This document shows, piece by piece, positions 44,190 to 53,584 of a DNA stretch of 64,000 bases; the first letter of the stretch is position 1; every line of letters starts with the position of its first letter. The notes under the pieces were generated by a model, which saw only the letters and a list, made by a program, of their open reading frames with translations, did not search any database and was not told the DNA's origin. The position numbers and the translations under genes were made by a program. The DNA comes from an uncultured Roseobacter sp. (GTDB lineage Bacteria > Pseudomonadota > Alphaproteobacteria > Rhodobacterales > Rhodobacteraceae): contig NZ_CANLYL010000006.1 of NCBI RefSeq assembly GCF_947495275.1, forward strand, positions 124,001 to 188,000, read 5' to 3'.

Positions 44190-45914
44190 TTACAAGCCGC
44201 TGATAATCCCCAAAACGAACAAACCAACGAAGAATAACCCGATATAGCTGCAAACACGCATGAACTTGCTCCAGCCATCCAGCGCACCCCAAGGCCGTTT
44301 TTCCGGCTTGGCGCCACTTTGCGCATGATGTGAGGTCTTTTCATCTCCGCTTTGGCGCTGGGTCGCGGTTTTCTTCGCGGTCTTCATGGTCGAGGAAATT
44401 GTCTCACTCGTGCCAGCCTTGATATGAGCAAACTTGCGTCCAAGCTTCATGGCCGGAGACTCGTCTGACGTAGAATGCTTTTTTTGCGCGTCATCCTGAG
44501 GCCGCTTGGTTGTGACCAGTCGATCCCATTCATCAAAGAAAAGGCCCGGCTTGAAGTCACCTTCAAGATGGGTTTGCAGCAACTGGAAACACCGACGCTG
44601 CACCGAATTCATCTGATCTAGATTGAGCTTCAAAAGCCCGTTCAAGCTGTCTGACTGACCTTCGGAAAGGGTTCCATCGTGTTGCAGGTCATTGACCTGT
44701 TTGCGCATGCGCCGTGCCAGATCACGATGCGGATGCAGCCCGGTTTTGCGCAGGGAAACGGCACCGATGCCCGAGAAATTGAACTTTTGTGGCTTTTGCA
44801 GATGCTCGGCCTGCATCTGTTCCTCCAGATAGTCAAACAGTTCGCGGGTATCGACCGATCCATCGCCATTGCGGTCGGCAGCACCCTTGAGCCCGTCAAG
44901 CAGATGCTTTGTGAAGACGCCGTGCCGGTACCCTTGCTCCTCGCGAGCCACCTGGGTGCTTGTGGCCGAGGTCATCACAAGCGTGCGACTGCTTGCCCCC
45001 AGTTCCATCTTGAGTTGCTCTCCGAGGGCCGAACGCGGGGCTTCCTCTCCAGCAGCACCGGCATAGCAACAATCAAGGATGACCAGTCGCGCACGTGCCG
45101 GCGCCTGCTCGATCACATCCAGCAGATTTCCATATTTCATCGCTGTGGAATGGACGAGACCGGCGCGCGTATCAGCAAAAGCAAGATGGAGCTTTTGATT
45201 ACGCACCAACCCATGGCCCGCATAGTAGACCAGCACGAGGTCATCACGACGGGTCCCAGCCGTTATCTCTTCGATACGGGTCAAAGCCGCCATATGATTG
45301 CCCTTGGTAATCAGCTCAACGTGATCGAACTGCTCCCCGGTTTCTCCCTGTAGCAGATTGTGCAGGGCTGTTGCGTCGTTCCGGGCGTAACTCAGGTCCT
45401 CAAGCTCCGGGTCCTTGAAACGATCCATTCCGATAACAATTGCGGTTTTTTGTCCGCTCCGCCGTGCTTGAGATGTCTTTCGCCCCGGTTCGAATGGCCG
45501 AACAGGTTCTACCTCTGGCTTTGTTGCCTCATCAAAGGACGTTGGCGCTTCGGCAAAACCGGGCGTCAATCGCGACAAAATATCAAAAACACGCTTTTCG
45601 CTGAAATTCTTGGCGTTAAATATGACTTCCGCACCATCTTCTGCGCGCAGCTGGAATGACACGCTCCTTTCCCGCAGCACATAGGCTTTGAGAACGCCGA
45701 CAAGAGCGGATACCGCTGCTGACTGCCCGACTTCGATCCAAAGCTGCGGATCCAACAGCAGTTCAAGCGCCCGCTCCCCGGTCGCAGGTAACCGCGTCGC
45801 GCGCGTAGAGCTCACACCAGCTGTTTCGTTCAAATCACTGTTGAGCCGTTCCAAGAATTTGGACAAGGCTTCATCATCAAGTGCTGAAGACTGAACATCA
45901 AGTTTGAGTGTCAT
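44190..45914 (-). CDS. Membrane-anchored caspase-like protease with EF-hand loop
   Basis: 574 residues from the ATG at 45914 (GGGTGG upstream; the longer frame to 46064 is not protein-like). Residues 1-105 form a small domain (ALELLLDPQLWIEVGQSAAVSALVGVLKAYV, then SVSFQLRAEDGAEV) resembling effector-associated domains of bacterial conflict proteins. Residues 155-390 are a peptidase C14 core with the dyad His234 (YYAGHG) and Cys283 (LDCCYAG). A textbook EF-hand loop lies at 347-358 (DRNGDGSVDTRE), suggesting calcium control. The C-terminus is Lys/Ser-rich with a single TM helix at about 555-573, so the protease should sit on the inner face of the membrane by its tail. No partner effector is adjacent. 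Cell-death or defence role is inference. Confidence 0.88.
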   Translation of the reverse strand: MTLKLDVQSSALDDEALSKFLERLNSDLNETAGVSSTRATRLPATGERALELLLDPQLWIEVGQSAAVSALVGVLKAYVLRERSVSFQLRAEDGAEVIFNAKNFSEKRVFDILSRLTPGFAEAPTSFDEATKPEVEPVRPFEPGRKTSQARRSGQKTAIVIGMDRFKDPELEDLSYARNDATALHNLLQGETGEQFDHVELITKGNHMAALTRIEEITAGTRRDDLVLVYYAGHGLVRNQKLHLAFADTRAGLVHSTAMKYGNLLDVIEQAPARARLVILDCCYAGAAGEEAPRSALGEQLKMELGASSRTLVMTSATSTQVAREEQGYRHGVFTKHLLDGLKGAADRNGDGSVDTRELFDYLEEQMQAEHLQKPQKFNFSGIGAVSLRKTGLHPHRDLARRMRKQVNDLQHDGTLSEGQSDSLNGLLKLNLDQMNSVQRRCFQLLQTHLEGDFKPGLFFDEWDRLVTTKRPQDDAQKKHSTSDESPAMKLGRKFAHIKAGTSETISSTMKTAKKTATQRQSGDEKTSHHAQSGAKPEKRPWGALDGWSKFMRVCSYIGLFFVGLFVLGIISGL

Positions 45915-46220
45915 AACAAAACCACCCGGGACAATAAATAAACATAATAATGGGGTAAATAGTGCAGCAGTAGGACTGTCTGCGTCAATAGCTGTGTTCC
46001 CGTACTCCGTGTGGCGACAGGTTGATACATGTTTTGATGTAACCAGCGCATGCAGATACCGCACGTCGCTTACGCTTGGCTTCGCCTAAGCTGCCGCCAA
46101 TTTCCGCACCTCGGCATCTTCGCGGGAGGTCACTTGCTCCGCAATGGCACGGGTGCCGTGTGCGCAATTCTACCATATGGTAGTCAGATCAGAACCACGG
46201 GCCGCAATCGGCTTTGGAGG
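45915..46220. other. Gene-free stretch between BKACE and caspase genes
   Basis: No credible gene. It contains AT-rich sequence just before the caspase start (45920-45965), fit for a separate promoter, and a small imperfect hairpin near 46074-46090 (CTTGGC/GCCTAAG) that could end the BKACE transcript. So the caspase gene is probably not part of the catabolic operon. Confidence 0.3.
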
Positions 46221-47162
46221 TCAAAAAGCGACGCGATCTCCACCCTTAAGACCAAGAATTTCGCGGGCCTCATCCGGTGTCGCAACTTCGCAACCCAAAT
46301 CCTCCACGATGCGCCGTATTTTTGCGACCTGCTCCGCGTTGCTGTCGGCCAGCTTCCCGCGCGAAATGAACAGGCTGTCTTCCAGTCCGACACGTACGTT
46401 GCCCCCCATCTGGCTGGCCGTTGCACCAAGTGTCATCTGCGCACCCCCTGCCCCAAGCACAGACCAGCGGTAATCATCACCAAAGAGCCTGTCAGCCGTG
46501 CGCTTCATGAACACCAGATTGTCGACCTCGGGGCCGATCCCGCCCAGGATGCCAAAGATGAACTGGATAAATACGGGCGCTTTGAAAAGCCCAATGTCCA
46601 TGCAGAACCTCAGATTGTAGAGATGTCCAACGTCGTAACACTCATGTTCAAATTTGACATCATGGGGCGCAAGCGTGTCGGCCGCTTCCTTGATGTCCCG
46701 GAACGTATTGCGAAAAATATTCCCGTCTGAATTCTTGACGTAGTCTTTTTCCCAATCGAACTTCCAATCCTCATCCTTGTAGCGCCCCGCGAGAGGGTGA
46801 AACGAGAAGTTCATCGACCCCATGTTCAGGGAACACATTTCGGGCGAAAAGGTCTTTGCTGGCGTGACCCGGTCTTGGATGGAAAGGCTCAGCGATCCAC
46901 CGGTCGAAATATTCACGACGGCATCCGTCGCCTGTTTGATCCGCGGCAGAAACGGCTTGAAGTCGTTGACGTCGACAGATGGGGCACCGGTCTCATTGTC
47001 ACGCGCGTGCAAGTGAAGGATTGACGCCCCCGCCTCTGCCGCATCCAGAGCTTGCAGGGCAATATCGTCATGGGTGAAGGGCAAAGCGTCCGACATGGTG
47101 GGCGTGTGAATAGCGCCCGTTACGGCGCAGGTGATGATCGTCTTGCGTTTCTGTTTGACCAT
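46221..47162 (-). CDS. BKACE (beta-keto acid cleavage enzyme, DUF849)
   Basis: 313 residues. The family condenses a beta-keto acid with acetyl-CoA and splits off acetoacetate or an acetoacetyl-CoA-type product; the founding member is 3-keto-5-aminohexanoate cleavage enzyme of lysine fermentation. Zinc ligands HLHARD (His50, His52) and the catalytic-region KFEHECYD (about 170-176) are present, with SLNMGSMNF between them. It starts 3 bases after the LivM stop, so it is the last gene of the operon. Together with a 3-hydroxyacyl-CoA-dehydrogenase-like enzyme upstream, it suggests oxidation of a beta-hydroxy acid to a beta-keto acid and then cleavage. The exact acid is unknown. Confidence 0.92.
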   Translation of the reverse strand: MVKQKRKTIITCAVTGAIHTPTMSDALPFTHDDIALQALDAAEAGASILHLHARDNETGAPSVDVNDFKPFLPRIKQATDAVVNISTGGSLSLSIQDRVTPAKTFSPEMCSLNMGSMNFSFHPLAGRYKDEDWKFDWEKDYVKNSDGNIFRNTFRDIKEAADTLAPHDVKFEHECYDVGHLYNLRFCMDIGLFKAPVFIQFIFGILGGIGPEVDNLVFMKRTADRLFGDDYRWSVLGAGGAQMTLGATASQMGGNVRVGLEDSLFISRGKLADSNAEQVAKIRRIVEDLGCEVATPDEAREILGLKGGDRVAF

Positions 47163-47165
47163 GGG

Positions 47166-48194
47166 TTAGCCTTTCTTCGAAGGATGGGTTGTCTTGACAC
47201 GGAAACTCAAGGGAAAGAGCTCGATGTCAAAGCGGCCGCGGATCAGGCCCCAGATACCGTTTGGTGCTTTCAGCATGATCACAATTGCGACGACGCCTAG
47301 GACAAGGAGGTAGATCGTGCCGAGATCCGCAAGTGTTTCGCGCAGAACAAAGAAGATCAAAGTCCCAATGATGGGCCCTTCAATTGTGCCGATCCCGCCG
47401 ATCACAACGATAAAGATCACGAAGGCCGTCCAGTCATTGACCGAAAACGCAGCATCCGGCGAGATACGAAGTTTTTGCAGGAAGATCAGCGCGCCGATCA
47501 TGGTCGTCAGCGCAGCGGTCACGACATAAACAACGAACTTCGTGCGCCAGATGTCGATGCCAAGCGATCCCGCCGCCAACTCATTGTCACGAATGGCGGT
47601 CAGGGCCAGCCCGTTGCGTGATCGCAAAAGCAGATATACGGCCGCGATGACAATGACCGTTGACCCAAGGGCCAGCCAATAGCTCAGATGTTCGCGACCC
47701 GACCGCGAGGCCGCCAGTGATTTCACGATGCCCACCGGCAGCGATGATCCGGACCCGCCCCCCAGTGCGGAGACCTGGGCAAAGGACAAGCGGAAAACCT
47801 CGGCGATGACCCAAGTACCAATGGCGAAATAGGCACCCCTCAGTCGGAATATCAAAAGCGCAACCGGCACGGCCACGAGCGCGCCAAGAACCCCCGCGAG
47901 GGCGATCGCCCCAAGCGGATAGATGCCGCCGAAGATGGTCAGCGCAAAAAGCATGTAGCCGCCAAAACCGACATAGGCCTGCTGCCCGACCGAGACGAGG
48001 CCCGCGTATCCGGCCATCAGGTTCCAGAGGCTGGCGAGGGCGAGGTAGAGAAACAACTCCCCCATCAGGCGCATGTCTGCCCGTCCCGCCCACCACGGGG
48101 CAGCGATTAGAACGATCAGGATCAGGGCGCCAACTACGGCAGCAGCCTTTGCGGCCCGAGATGTGCGGGTGACGTGGAGATTTGACAAGTTCAT
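47166..48194 (-). CDS. LivM-type ABC permease (system 2)
   Basis: 342 residues from the ATG at 48194, which overlaps the LivH stop (ATGA). The longer frame to 48344 lies in livH and is ignored. Hydrophobic throughout, with SLWNLMAGYAGLVSVGQQAYVGFGGYMLF and the loop RNGLALTAIRDNELAAGSLGID of LivM proteins. No extra C-terminal domain, in contrast to the fused LivM of system 1. Confidence 0.93.
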   Translation of the reverse strand: MNLSNLHVTRTSRAAKAAAVVGALILIVLIAAPWWAGRADMRLMGELFLYLALASLWNLMAGYAGLVSVGQQAYVGFGGYMLFALTIFGGIYPLGAIALAGVLGALVAVPVALLIFRLRGAYFAIGTWVIAEVFRLSFAQVSALGGGSGSSLPVGIVKSLAASRSGREHLSYWLALGSTVIVIAAVYLLLRSRNGLALTAIRDNELAAGSLGIDIWRTKFVVYVVTAALTTMIGALIFLQKLRISPDAAFSVNDWTAFVIFIVVIGGIGTIEGPIIGTLIFFVLRETLADLGTIYLLVLGVVAIVIMLKAPNGIWGLIRGRFDIELFPLSFRVKTTHPSKKG

Positions 48195-49054
48195 CCGTTG
48201 ATCCTCGGGAACAGCCCATTGGGACGCAGGGCAAGGATCACCAAAAAGGCGATATGACCCGCCAGAAGTTGCCAACCCGGGTCGATCTTTGCGCCGATGG
48301 CCTGCGCAACGCCGAGGATCACGCCGCCCACAAGGGTTCCCCAAAGATTACCAAGCCCACCAATGATGACGGCCTCGAACCCGAAGATCAGGCGACCGCC
48401 ACCTATCGAAGGGTCAAAGCTGGTACGAATCCCCAGCATGATGCCGGCGATGGCCGTCACACTCAGGGCAAGCGCCATGGCAAGGCCAAAGATGTGGCGC
48501 CGGTTCAGGCCCATGAGTTGCGCGATTTCCTGATTGTCAGACGTTGCCCGGAAAGCGCGACCAAGGGCTGTGCGATAGAAGGTCCATTGCAACGCGGCAA
48601 TCACGGCGATGGCGATTCCGAAGGTCAACAGCGGCAGCAAACCCATTGACAGACTTCCGACGGCAACGCTGGCCGTTTCCAACGCACCCGCATTCAGCTT
48701 TTGTGGATCGGCGGAGTAGCTTTCCAGAAGCGCGTTCTGAATAATCACCGATAGCCCAAAGGTCACCAGCAAGGGCGGCAGGATATCTTTGCCCAATGTC
48801 TGGTTCAGGATACCGCGTTGGAGCACGTAGCCAAAAGCAGCCATGATCGGCACAACAACGATCAGGGCAAGCAGGGGATTTAGCCCAAGAACAGTCGTGA
48901 CCGAGAGGCCCAGATAGGCGCCCAGTACAATCAAATCACCATGGGCGATATTGACCAGACGCATGACCCCGAAAATCAGCGACAGGCCAGCCGCAAACAG
49001 AGCGTAAAGACCGCCCAGTAATGTGCCTTGTACGATGGCATTGACCCACTCCAT
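48191..49054 (-). CDS. LivH-type ABC permease (system 2)
   Basis: 287 residues from the ATG at 49054, one base after the LivF stop (TAACATG) with GGGG upstream. Signature GTLLGGLYALFAAGLSLIFGVMRLVNIAHGDLIVLGAYLG and coupling loop RTALGRAFRATSDNQEIAQLMGLN are clear. It pairs with the LivM above. Confidence 0.93.
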   Translation of the reverse strand: MEWVNAIVQGTLLGGLYALFAAGLSLIFGVMRLVNIAHGDLIVLGAYLGLSVTTVLGLNPLLALIVVVPIMAAFGYVLQRGILNQTLGKDILPPLLVTFGLSVIIQNALLESYSADPQKLNAGALETASVAVGSLSMGLLPLLTFGIAIAVIAALQWTFYRTALGRAFRATSDNQEIAQLMGLNRRHIFGLAMALALSVTAIAGIMLGIRTSFDPSIGGGRLIFGFEAVIIGGLGNLWGTLVGGVILGVAQAIGAKIDPGWQLLAGHIAFLVILALRPNGLFPRING

Positions 49055-49055
49055 G

Positions 49056-49763
49056 TTACGCAACCCCAAAGTAGGCGCGCGAGATGTCCTCGCGGGCAAT
49101 GGTGGCAGATGTCCCTTCCAGTGAGACGCGCCCCTCTTGCAGGCAATAGAAACGCGATGAAACGGCAAGCGCCTTGGTAATATCCTGCTCCACGATGAGT
49201 GCGCTCATGCCTTCCCCGATGATGCCAGGCAGGGCGGCATAGATGTCCTTGATGATGATCGGCGCCAGCCCGAGGCTGATCTCGTCGAAGAGGATCAGGT
49301 CCGGGTTGGCCATGAGGGCGCGGCCAATGGCCACCATCTGCTGTTGACCGCCTGACAGCGACGTCGACTGTTGGTGGCGACGTTCCTCCAGAATGGGAAA
49401 GAGCTTGTAGATGGCAGGCAAGGACCAAGCGCCCTTACGGCCAATCTGGCCACCGATGATCAGGTTCTCCTCGACCGACAGCGACGGGAAGAGTTGTCGC
49501 CCCTCCGGCACGAGGGCAATGCCCCTTGCTGCGACTTCATCTGCCCTGAGCGCACCGATGTCCTCACCCCGGTAGCGCACCATCTCTGGCCTGTTTTGCG
49601 TCAGGCTCGAGATCGACCGCATCAGGGTGGTCTTGCCCGCGCCATTGGCCCCGATGATCGCAAGGACTTCGCCCTCTGCAACCTCCAGATCAATGCCGTA
49701 AAGAGCCTGAAAATCGCCGTAGAACGCATTCAGGCCTTGGAGCGTCAGAATTGGGTCAGGCAT
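49056..49763 (-). CDS. LivF-type ABC ATPase (system 2)
   Basis: 235 residues from the ATG at 49763, which lies 8 bases inside the end of livG. Walker A GANGAGKTT, LSGGQQQMVAIGRAL signature, Walker B LILFDEISLGL, LVPEGRQLFPSLSVEENL region. The Walker B ends DE-I rather than DE-P, common in LivF. All catalytic motifs are intact. Confidence 0.93.
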   Translation of the reverse strand: MPDPILTLQGLNAFYGDFQALYGIDLEVAEGEVLAIIGANGAGKTTLMRSISSLTQNRPEMVRYRGEDIGALRADEVAARGIALVPEGRQLFPSLSVEENLIIGGQIGRKGAWSLPAIYKLFPILEERRHQQSTSLSGGQQQMVAIGRALMANPDLILFDEISLGLAPIIIKDIYAALPGIIGEGMSALIVEQDITKALAVSSRFYCLQEGRVSLEGTSATIAREDISRAYFGVA

Positions 49764-50484
49764 CGGCTTCGATCCCCAGATATATTTCCTGAACCTCGGG
49801 GCTTTCCATGATGGCCTTGGGTGCGCCTTCCGCGATCTTCCTGCCAAAATCGATCACGATCAGCCTGTCGACGACGGCGAGCAAAGCATGCACAACATGC
49901 TCGATCCAGATGATCGTCACGCCACGCGCATGGATGTCCCGGATGGTCTGTATGAGCGCGCCGCATTCCGCTTCTGTCAAACCACCCGCGATCTCATCCA
50001 GCATCAGAAGCTTAGGTCTGGCGCAAAGTGCGCGCGTCAGTTCCAACCGCTTCCGCCCCAATAGTGTGAGGCCCCCCGCGAGTGTGTTGGCACGGTCTAG
50101 TAACTCGGTTTGATGCAGCACGTCGAGGCAGAGCTGTTCCGCCGCTCTCCCCTGCATCCCACCTGCCTGCGTGGCCGCGATCATCGCGTTTTCAAACACC
50201 GTCATGCCCGAAAAGGGCTGCGGCACCTGAAAGCTGCGGGCCATTCCCGCACGGCAGCGCTTGGCAGCGCTGCTTCTCGTCACGTCACGGCCATCAAAGA
50301 GGATCCTGCCAGAGTTCGGCGACAATGTTCCGGTGATCAGGTTGAACATTGATGTTTTCCCGGCGCCATTGGGACCGATCACACCAAGCGCCTCACCCGA
50401 CTGAACATCGAAACTGAGCGCGTCAGCCACGGTCACGGCACCAAACGCCTTGGAAACCTGATCGAGTTGTAAAAATGCTGCCAT
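49756..50484 (-). CDS. LivG-type ABC ATPase (system 2)
   Basis: 242 residues with Walker A GPNGAGKTS, Q-loop SFQVPQPFSGMTVFEN, Walker B LLMLDEIAGGL and switch IEHVV. The signature region reads LTLLGRKRLELTRAL, a diverged but recognisable LivG form (LSxGxxRxLExARAL). It follows the binding-protein gene by 56 bases. Confidence 0.92.
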   Translation of the reverse strand: MAAFLQLDQVSKAFGAVTVADALSFDVQSGEALGVIGPNGAGKTSMFNLITGTLSPNSGRILFDGRDVTRSSAAKRCRAGMARSFQVPQPFSGMTVFENAMIAATQAGGMQGRAAEQLCLDVLHQTELLDRANTLAGGLTLLGRKRLELTRALCARPKLLMLDEIAGGLTEAECGALIQTIRDIHARGVTIIWIEHVVHALLAVVDRLIVIDFGRKIAEGAPKAIMESPEVQEIYLGIEADA

Positions 50485-50540
50485 GATTCCTCGGCTTTAC
50501 GTACGCGCGGCATCCGAAATCACAGCCGCTGCACGGATCG

Positions 50541-51821
50541 TTAGGACAGAAGTTTCAGATCCCCAGTGATCGGAATGGTGGCCGCTGCCGCATTGGCTAC
50601 GATCTTCAGATCGAGCACATCGCCTTCCCGCTGCCATTGACCGGCAACCAGGGGGGTCTTGGTCACGTTGTTGATCGGCCCGTTTGCCCAATTCACATTT
50701 CCGGTGATCGTATCCAGATCCGTGGACGCAATCGCCGAAACGATTGCGGCAGGATCATCCAAATCCTCGGCCCGTTTGATCACATCGGCAACCACCTCGA
50801 AGAGCGCATGTTTGAACCCGATGGGTTGGGTCCAGGGCCGCCCGGAGGCAGCGGTGTAACCATCCGCCAGATCTTTGGAAGTTGCCCCGGTAAGCGATGA
50901 GCTGAAGGGATGGTTGGGTGACCACCAGACCTCGGAGGTCAGCCCGTCGCCACGCGTGCCAAGAGCCTCGATAACAGATGGGAAAAGCAGCGCTTTGCCT
51001 ATGGTCACGACCTTCGGTGTGAACCCTTGCTGAGCTGATTGTGCCCAGAAGGTCGCGAAATCTGGCGGGATCATATTGCCGGTAACAATCTCGCATCCGG
51101 CAGATTTGAACGCCGCGATCTGATTGCTGAAGTCATCTGAAAGCGGCTGGAAACGTCCGGGATCGACCAGATTGTAACCTGCCGCAGCAAGCGGTTTGGG
51201 CAGGCCAAGTTCGGCATCTCCCCAGGCATTCCCGTCCGCATCATTGGGGAAAAGGCCGCCAATGTTCTTGGCGACGCCGCTCTTGCCCCACATGTCAAGA
51301 AACGCGCCGATTACGTCCTCCAGCCCCCAGAAGAAGTGGTAGGTGTTCTCAAACCCTTCGCCCGGCACGCCATTGCGCCCGAAGAAATAGGGTTGCCACG
51401 GGCAGTCCGTGGTGATGCAGGGGACTTCGTTGATTTCCGCCTGATCCGACACCGGGTTAACGGTGTCGGGCGTCGAAGCCGCCACAATCAGATCAACCTC
51501 GTCGCCAAGGATCAGATCAGCGGCCACCTCAGCGGCACGGTTCGGGTTCGACTGACTGTCCTTTGAAATGATCTCGACAGTATAGGTCTTGCCATTGTTT
51601 TCCAGACCCGCAGCGAAGGCTTGATTGATGGCTTCGAGCACGTAGTCATCGGCTTCCGCAAACCCCGCCAGAGGCCCGGTGCGCGGACTGACGTGACCGA
51701 CCTTGATGACCGGATTGGCGGCATAGGCGCGGGTGCTGGTCAGAGCAGCGGGGGCCGCAAGTGTCAGAGCACTGCCCGCCAGGAACCGCCGGCGCGACCA
51801 TGGTGTGATCTTCGTTGTCAT
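50541..51821 (-). CDS. HAAT-family ABC substrate-binding protein with Tat signal (system 2)
   Basis: 426 residues from the ATG at 51821 (GGAGGAAG just upstream). The N-terminus has a twin-arginine signal, SRRRFLAGSALTLAAPAAL, so it is exported folded. Mature part is Peripla_BP_6 type (IKVGHVSPRTGPLAGFAEADDYVLEAINQAF). The ligand is likely the compound catabolised by the enzymes in the same operon: cyclase, cupin, SDR, 3HCDH-like and BKACE. The Liv systems 1 and 2 binding proteins are clearly different sequences. Confidence 0.9.
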   Translation of the reverse strand: MTTKITPWSRRRFLAGSALTLAAPAALTSTRAYAANPVIKVGHVSPRTGPLAGFAEADDYVLEAINQAFAAGLENNGKTYTVEIISKDSQSNPNRAAEVAADLILGDEVDLIVAASTPDTVNPVSDQAEINEVPCITTDCPWQPYFFGRNGVPGEGFENTYHFFWGLEDVIGAFLDMWGKSGVAKNIGGLFPNDADGNAWGDAELGLPKPLAAAGYNLVDPGRFQPLSDDFSNQIAAFKSAGCEIVTGNMIPPDFATFWAQSAQQGFTPKVVTIGKALLFPSVIEALGTRGDGLTSEVWWSPNHPFSSSLTGATSKDLADGYTAASGRPWTQPIGFKHALFEVVADVIKRAEDLDDPAAIVSAIASTDLDTITGNVNWANGPINNVTKTPLVAGQWQREGDVLDLKIVANAAAATIPITGDLKLLS

Positions 51822-51864
51822 ATCTTCCTCCCTTATCCGGTAGTTTAACCGGTTTATTGCGGCG

Positions 51865-52791
51865 TCAGTCGAGAAGAATCCCTTCCAGACGCTTGAGATG
51901 CCGGGCCACGCGCTGGCGCACCGCTTCGGCTTCATCCTCTGTCCAATTGCGAAATCCCTGCCCCGACTTCATGCCAAGCCGCCCCTGTGCGACAAGCTTG
52001 GCAAGATAGGGTGAAGGAGCCCGTCGGCTCTCCAAATCACACAGAACGTTTTCGTGGATATCCAGCGTCAGATCAGTGCCCACAAGATCTGCATTCTCCA
52101 AAGGGCCCAGTATCGCAAGTCTGCGCCCGAAACTTGATTTGATGACAGTATCAACAGCCTCCGCGTCGCATATGCCATTTTCTACGAGGCTGACCGCCTC
52201 GCGCCAAAGCGCGTGCTGCAACCGGTTACCGATGAAACCGGGCACATCCTTCTGGACGCGTACAGGCGTCTTTCCAGCATCATCCAGTAGAGCGATCATC
52301 TCTTTCGCAGCTTCATCATCGGTCCATTCGGTACAGACGACTTCCACCAGCGGGATCATATGGGGCGGGTTCCACCAATGAGTGCCAAGTGCGCGGGTCT
52401 TGAGACGTAACCCGCTCATGATCCGGGTGATGGGCATCACCGAGGTATTGGACGCCAGAATGCAGGTTTCAGGCGCATGTTCTTCAATCTCTGCAAAGGC
52501 CCTTTGCTTCAATGCCAGCTTTTCCGGCGCGGCTTCAAATACGAACTCCGCGTCCCGAACTGCCGCCGCAATCGAGTTCGACACTTCGATCTTCTTGAGG
52601 ATTTTCGCGATACAGTCGTCTGGTTCGCCAAGCACCCGCAGGCTTTCTGAGATTCGACGAGAGACACTTTCCCGGGCATCTTCATTCGGATCGGTGAGGC
52701 AGACGTATTGTCCGGCGCGCGCGAGTGTCAGCGCAATGCCGTGGCCCATAAGACCCGCACCAATCACAGCAGTTTGACAGTTCTTCCTCAT
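51865..52791 (-). CDS. 3-hydroxyacyl-CoA dehydrogenase-family oxidoreductase (short form)
   Basis: 308 residues. Rossmann motif VIGAGLMGHGIALTLARAG, SNTS loop (LASNTSVMPIT), catalytic His in GTHWWNPPHMIPLVEVV and the helical C-domain (DVPGFIGNRLQHALWREAVSLVENG). This single-module short form includes L-carnitine dehydrogenase, L-gulonate 3-dehydrogenase and lambda-crystallin, which act on free hydroxy acids rather than CoA esters. Paired with BKACE in the same operon, it most plausibly makes the beta-keto acid that BKACE cleaves, as in carnitine catabolism, but the actual substrate is not deducible. Confidence 0.88.
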   Translation of the reverse strand: MRKNCQTAVIGAGLMGHGIALTLARAGQYVCLTDPNEDARESVSRRISESLRVLGEPDDCIAKILKKIEVSNSIAAAVRDAEFVFEAAPEKLALKQRAFAEIEEHAPETCILASNTSVMPITRIMSGLRLKTRALGTHWWNPPHMIPLVEVVCTEWTDDEAAKEMIALLDDAGKTPVRVQKDVPGFIGNRLQHALWREAVSLVENGICDAEAVDTVIKSSFGRRLAILGPLENADLVGTDLTLDIHENVLCDLESRRAPSPYLAKLVAQGRLGMKSGQGFRNWTEDEAEAVRQRVARHLKRLEGILLD

Positions 52792-52794
52792 CGA

Positions 52795-53580
52795 TCAGCC
52801 CGCCGTATATCCGCCATCGGCATAAAGAATATGCCCGGTGTAGAAATCAGACGCCTTTGACGCGAGAAACAAAAGAGGTCCAGCAAGATCCTCCGGTTCT
52901 CCCAGGCGACCTTTGGGCACGCGTGCCAGAAAGCCATCCCGCAATGCCGTTGCCTCGGGCGTGTCTTCGAACATCCACGCGGTGAGTGGCGAGCGGAACA
53001 CCGTGGGCGCAATAGCGTTCACCGTGATCCCGGTGGGACCGAGCTCGCAGCCAAGCGCCTTGGTCATACCGTCCACCGCCGCCTTTGACGCGCAATAGGC
53101 TGTGTAGCCTGCCGGATGGCCCAAGAGGCCGCGAGCGGAGGATACAAAAACGATTTTGCCGCCTGTGCCCTGCGCTTTCATCTGACGGGTCGCCGCCCGC
53201 GCAATCAGCCAGGATTGCGTGACATTGGCGTCCATGACGTTGTCGAACGTCTCAGGTTCCATGTCGTCGATCTTGGCAACTTTGTTCATGCCCGACGCCA
53301 CCACCAGAATGTCGAGGCGGCCAAAGGTCCTGACGGTTTCATCCACCATCTCTGCACAGGCTTTCTCGTTCTCGGGGCGGGCGTTTACTTGGTGGACTTC
53401 ACCGGCGCATAATTTAGCGACATCAGCCAGCGCATTGGCGGTGCCCGCCGCGAGCACCACCTTACAGCCCGCACTCGACAGGCATTGCGCTGCGACCGCG
53501 CCAAAAGCCCCCGAGGCCCCGGTGATCAGCGCCACCTTGCCTTTCACGTCGAACATCGAAAGTGGATTATCGAGCGCCAT
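52795..53580 (-). CDS. Short-chain dehydrogenase/reductase of the IclR-linked operon
   Basis: 261 residues: LITGASGAFGAVAA cofactor motif, YTAYCASKAAVDG active-site Tyr-Lys and INxIAPTVF-type loop (VNAIAPTVFRSPLT). Start at 53580 is preferred over 53604 because GGAG lies 8 bases upstream and the longer form would overlap the cupin gene. It ends 3 bases before the 3HCDH-like start. Confidence 0.9.
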   Translation of the reverse strand: MALDNPLSMFDVKGKVALITGASGAFGAVAAQCLSSAGCKVVLAAGTANALADVAKLCAGEVHQVNARPENEKACAEMVDETVRTFGRLDILVVASGMNKVAKIDDMEPETFDNVMDANVTQSWLIARAATRQMKAQGTGGKIVFVSSARGLLGHPAGYTAYCASKAAVDGMTKALGCELGPTGITVNAIAPTVFRSPLTAWMFEDTPEATALRDGFLARVPKGRLGEPEDLAGPLLFLASKASDFYTGHILYADGGYTAG

Positions 53581-53584
53581 GGAT

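Noticed and set aside
45915-46064. 50-codon N-terminal extension of the caspase-like frame
   Set aside because: No ribosome site and unlikely composition; ATG at 45914 has GGGTGG upstream and begins the first ordered domain.
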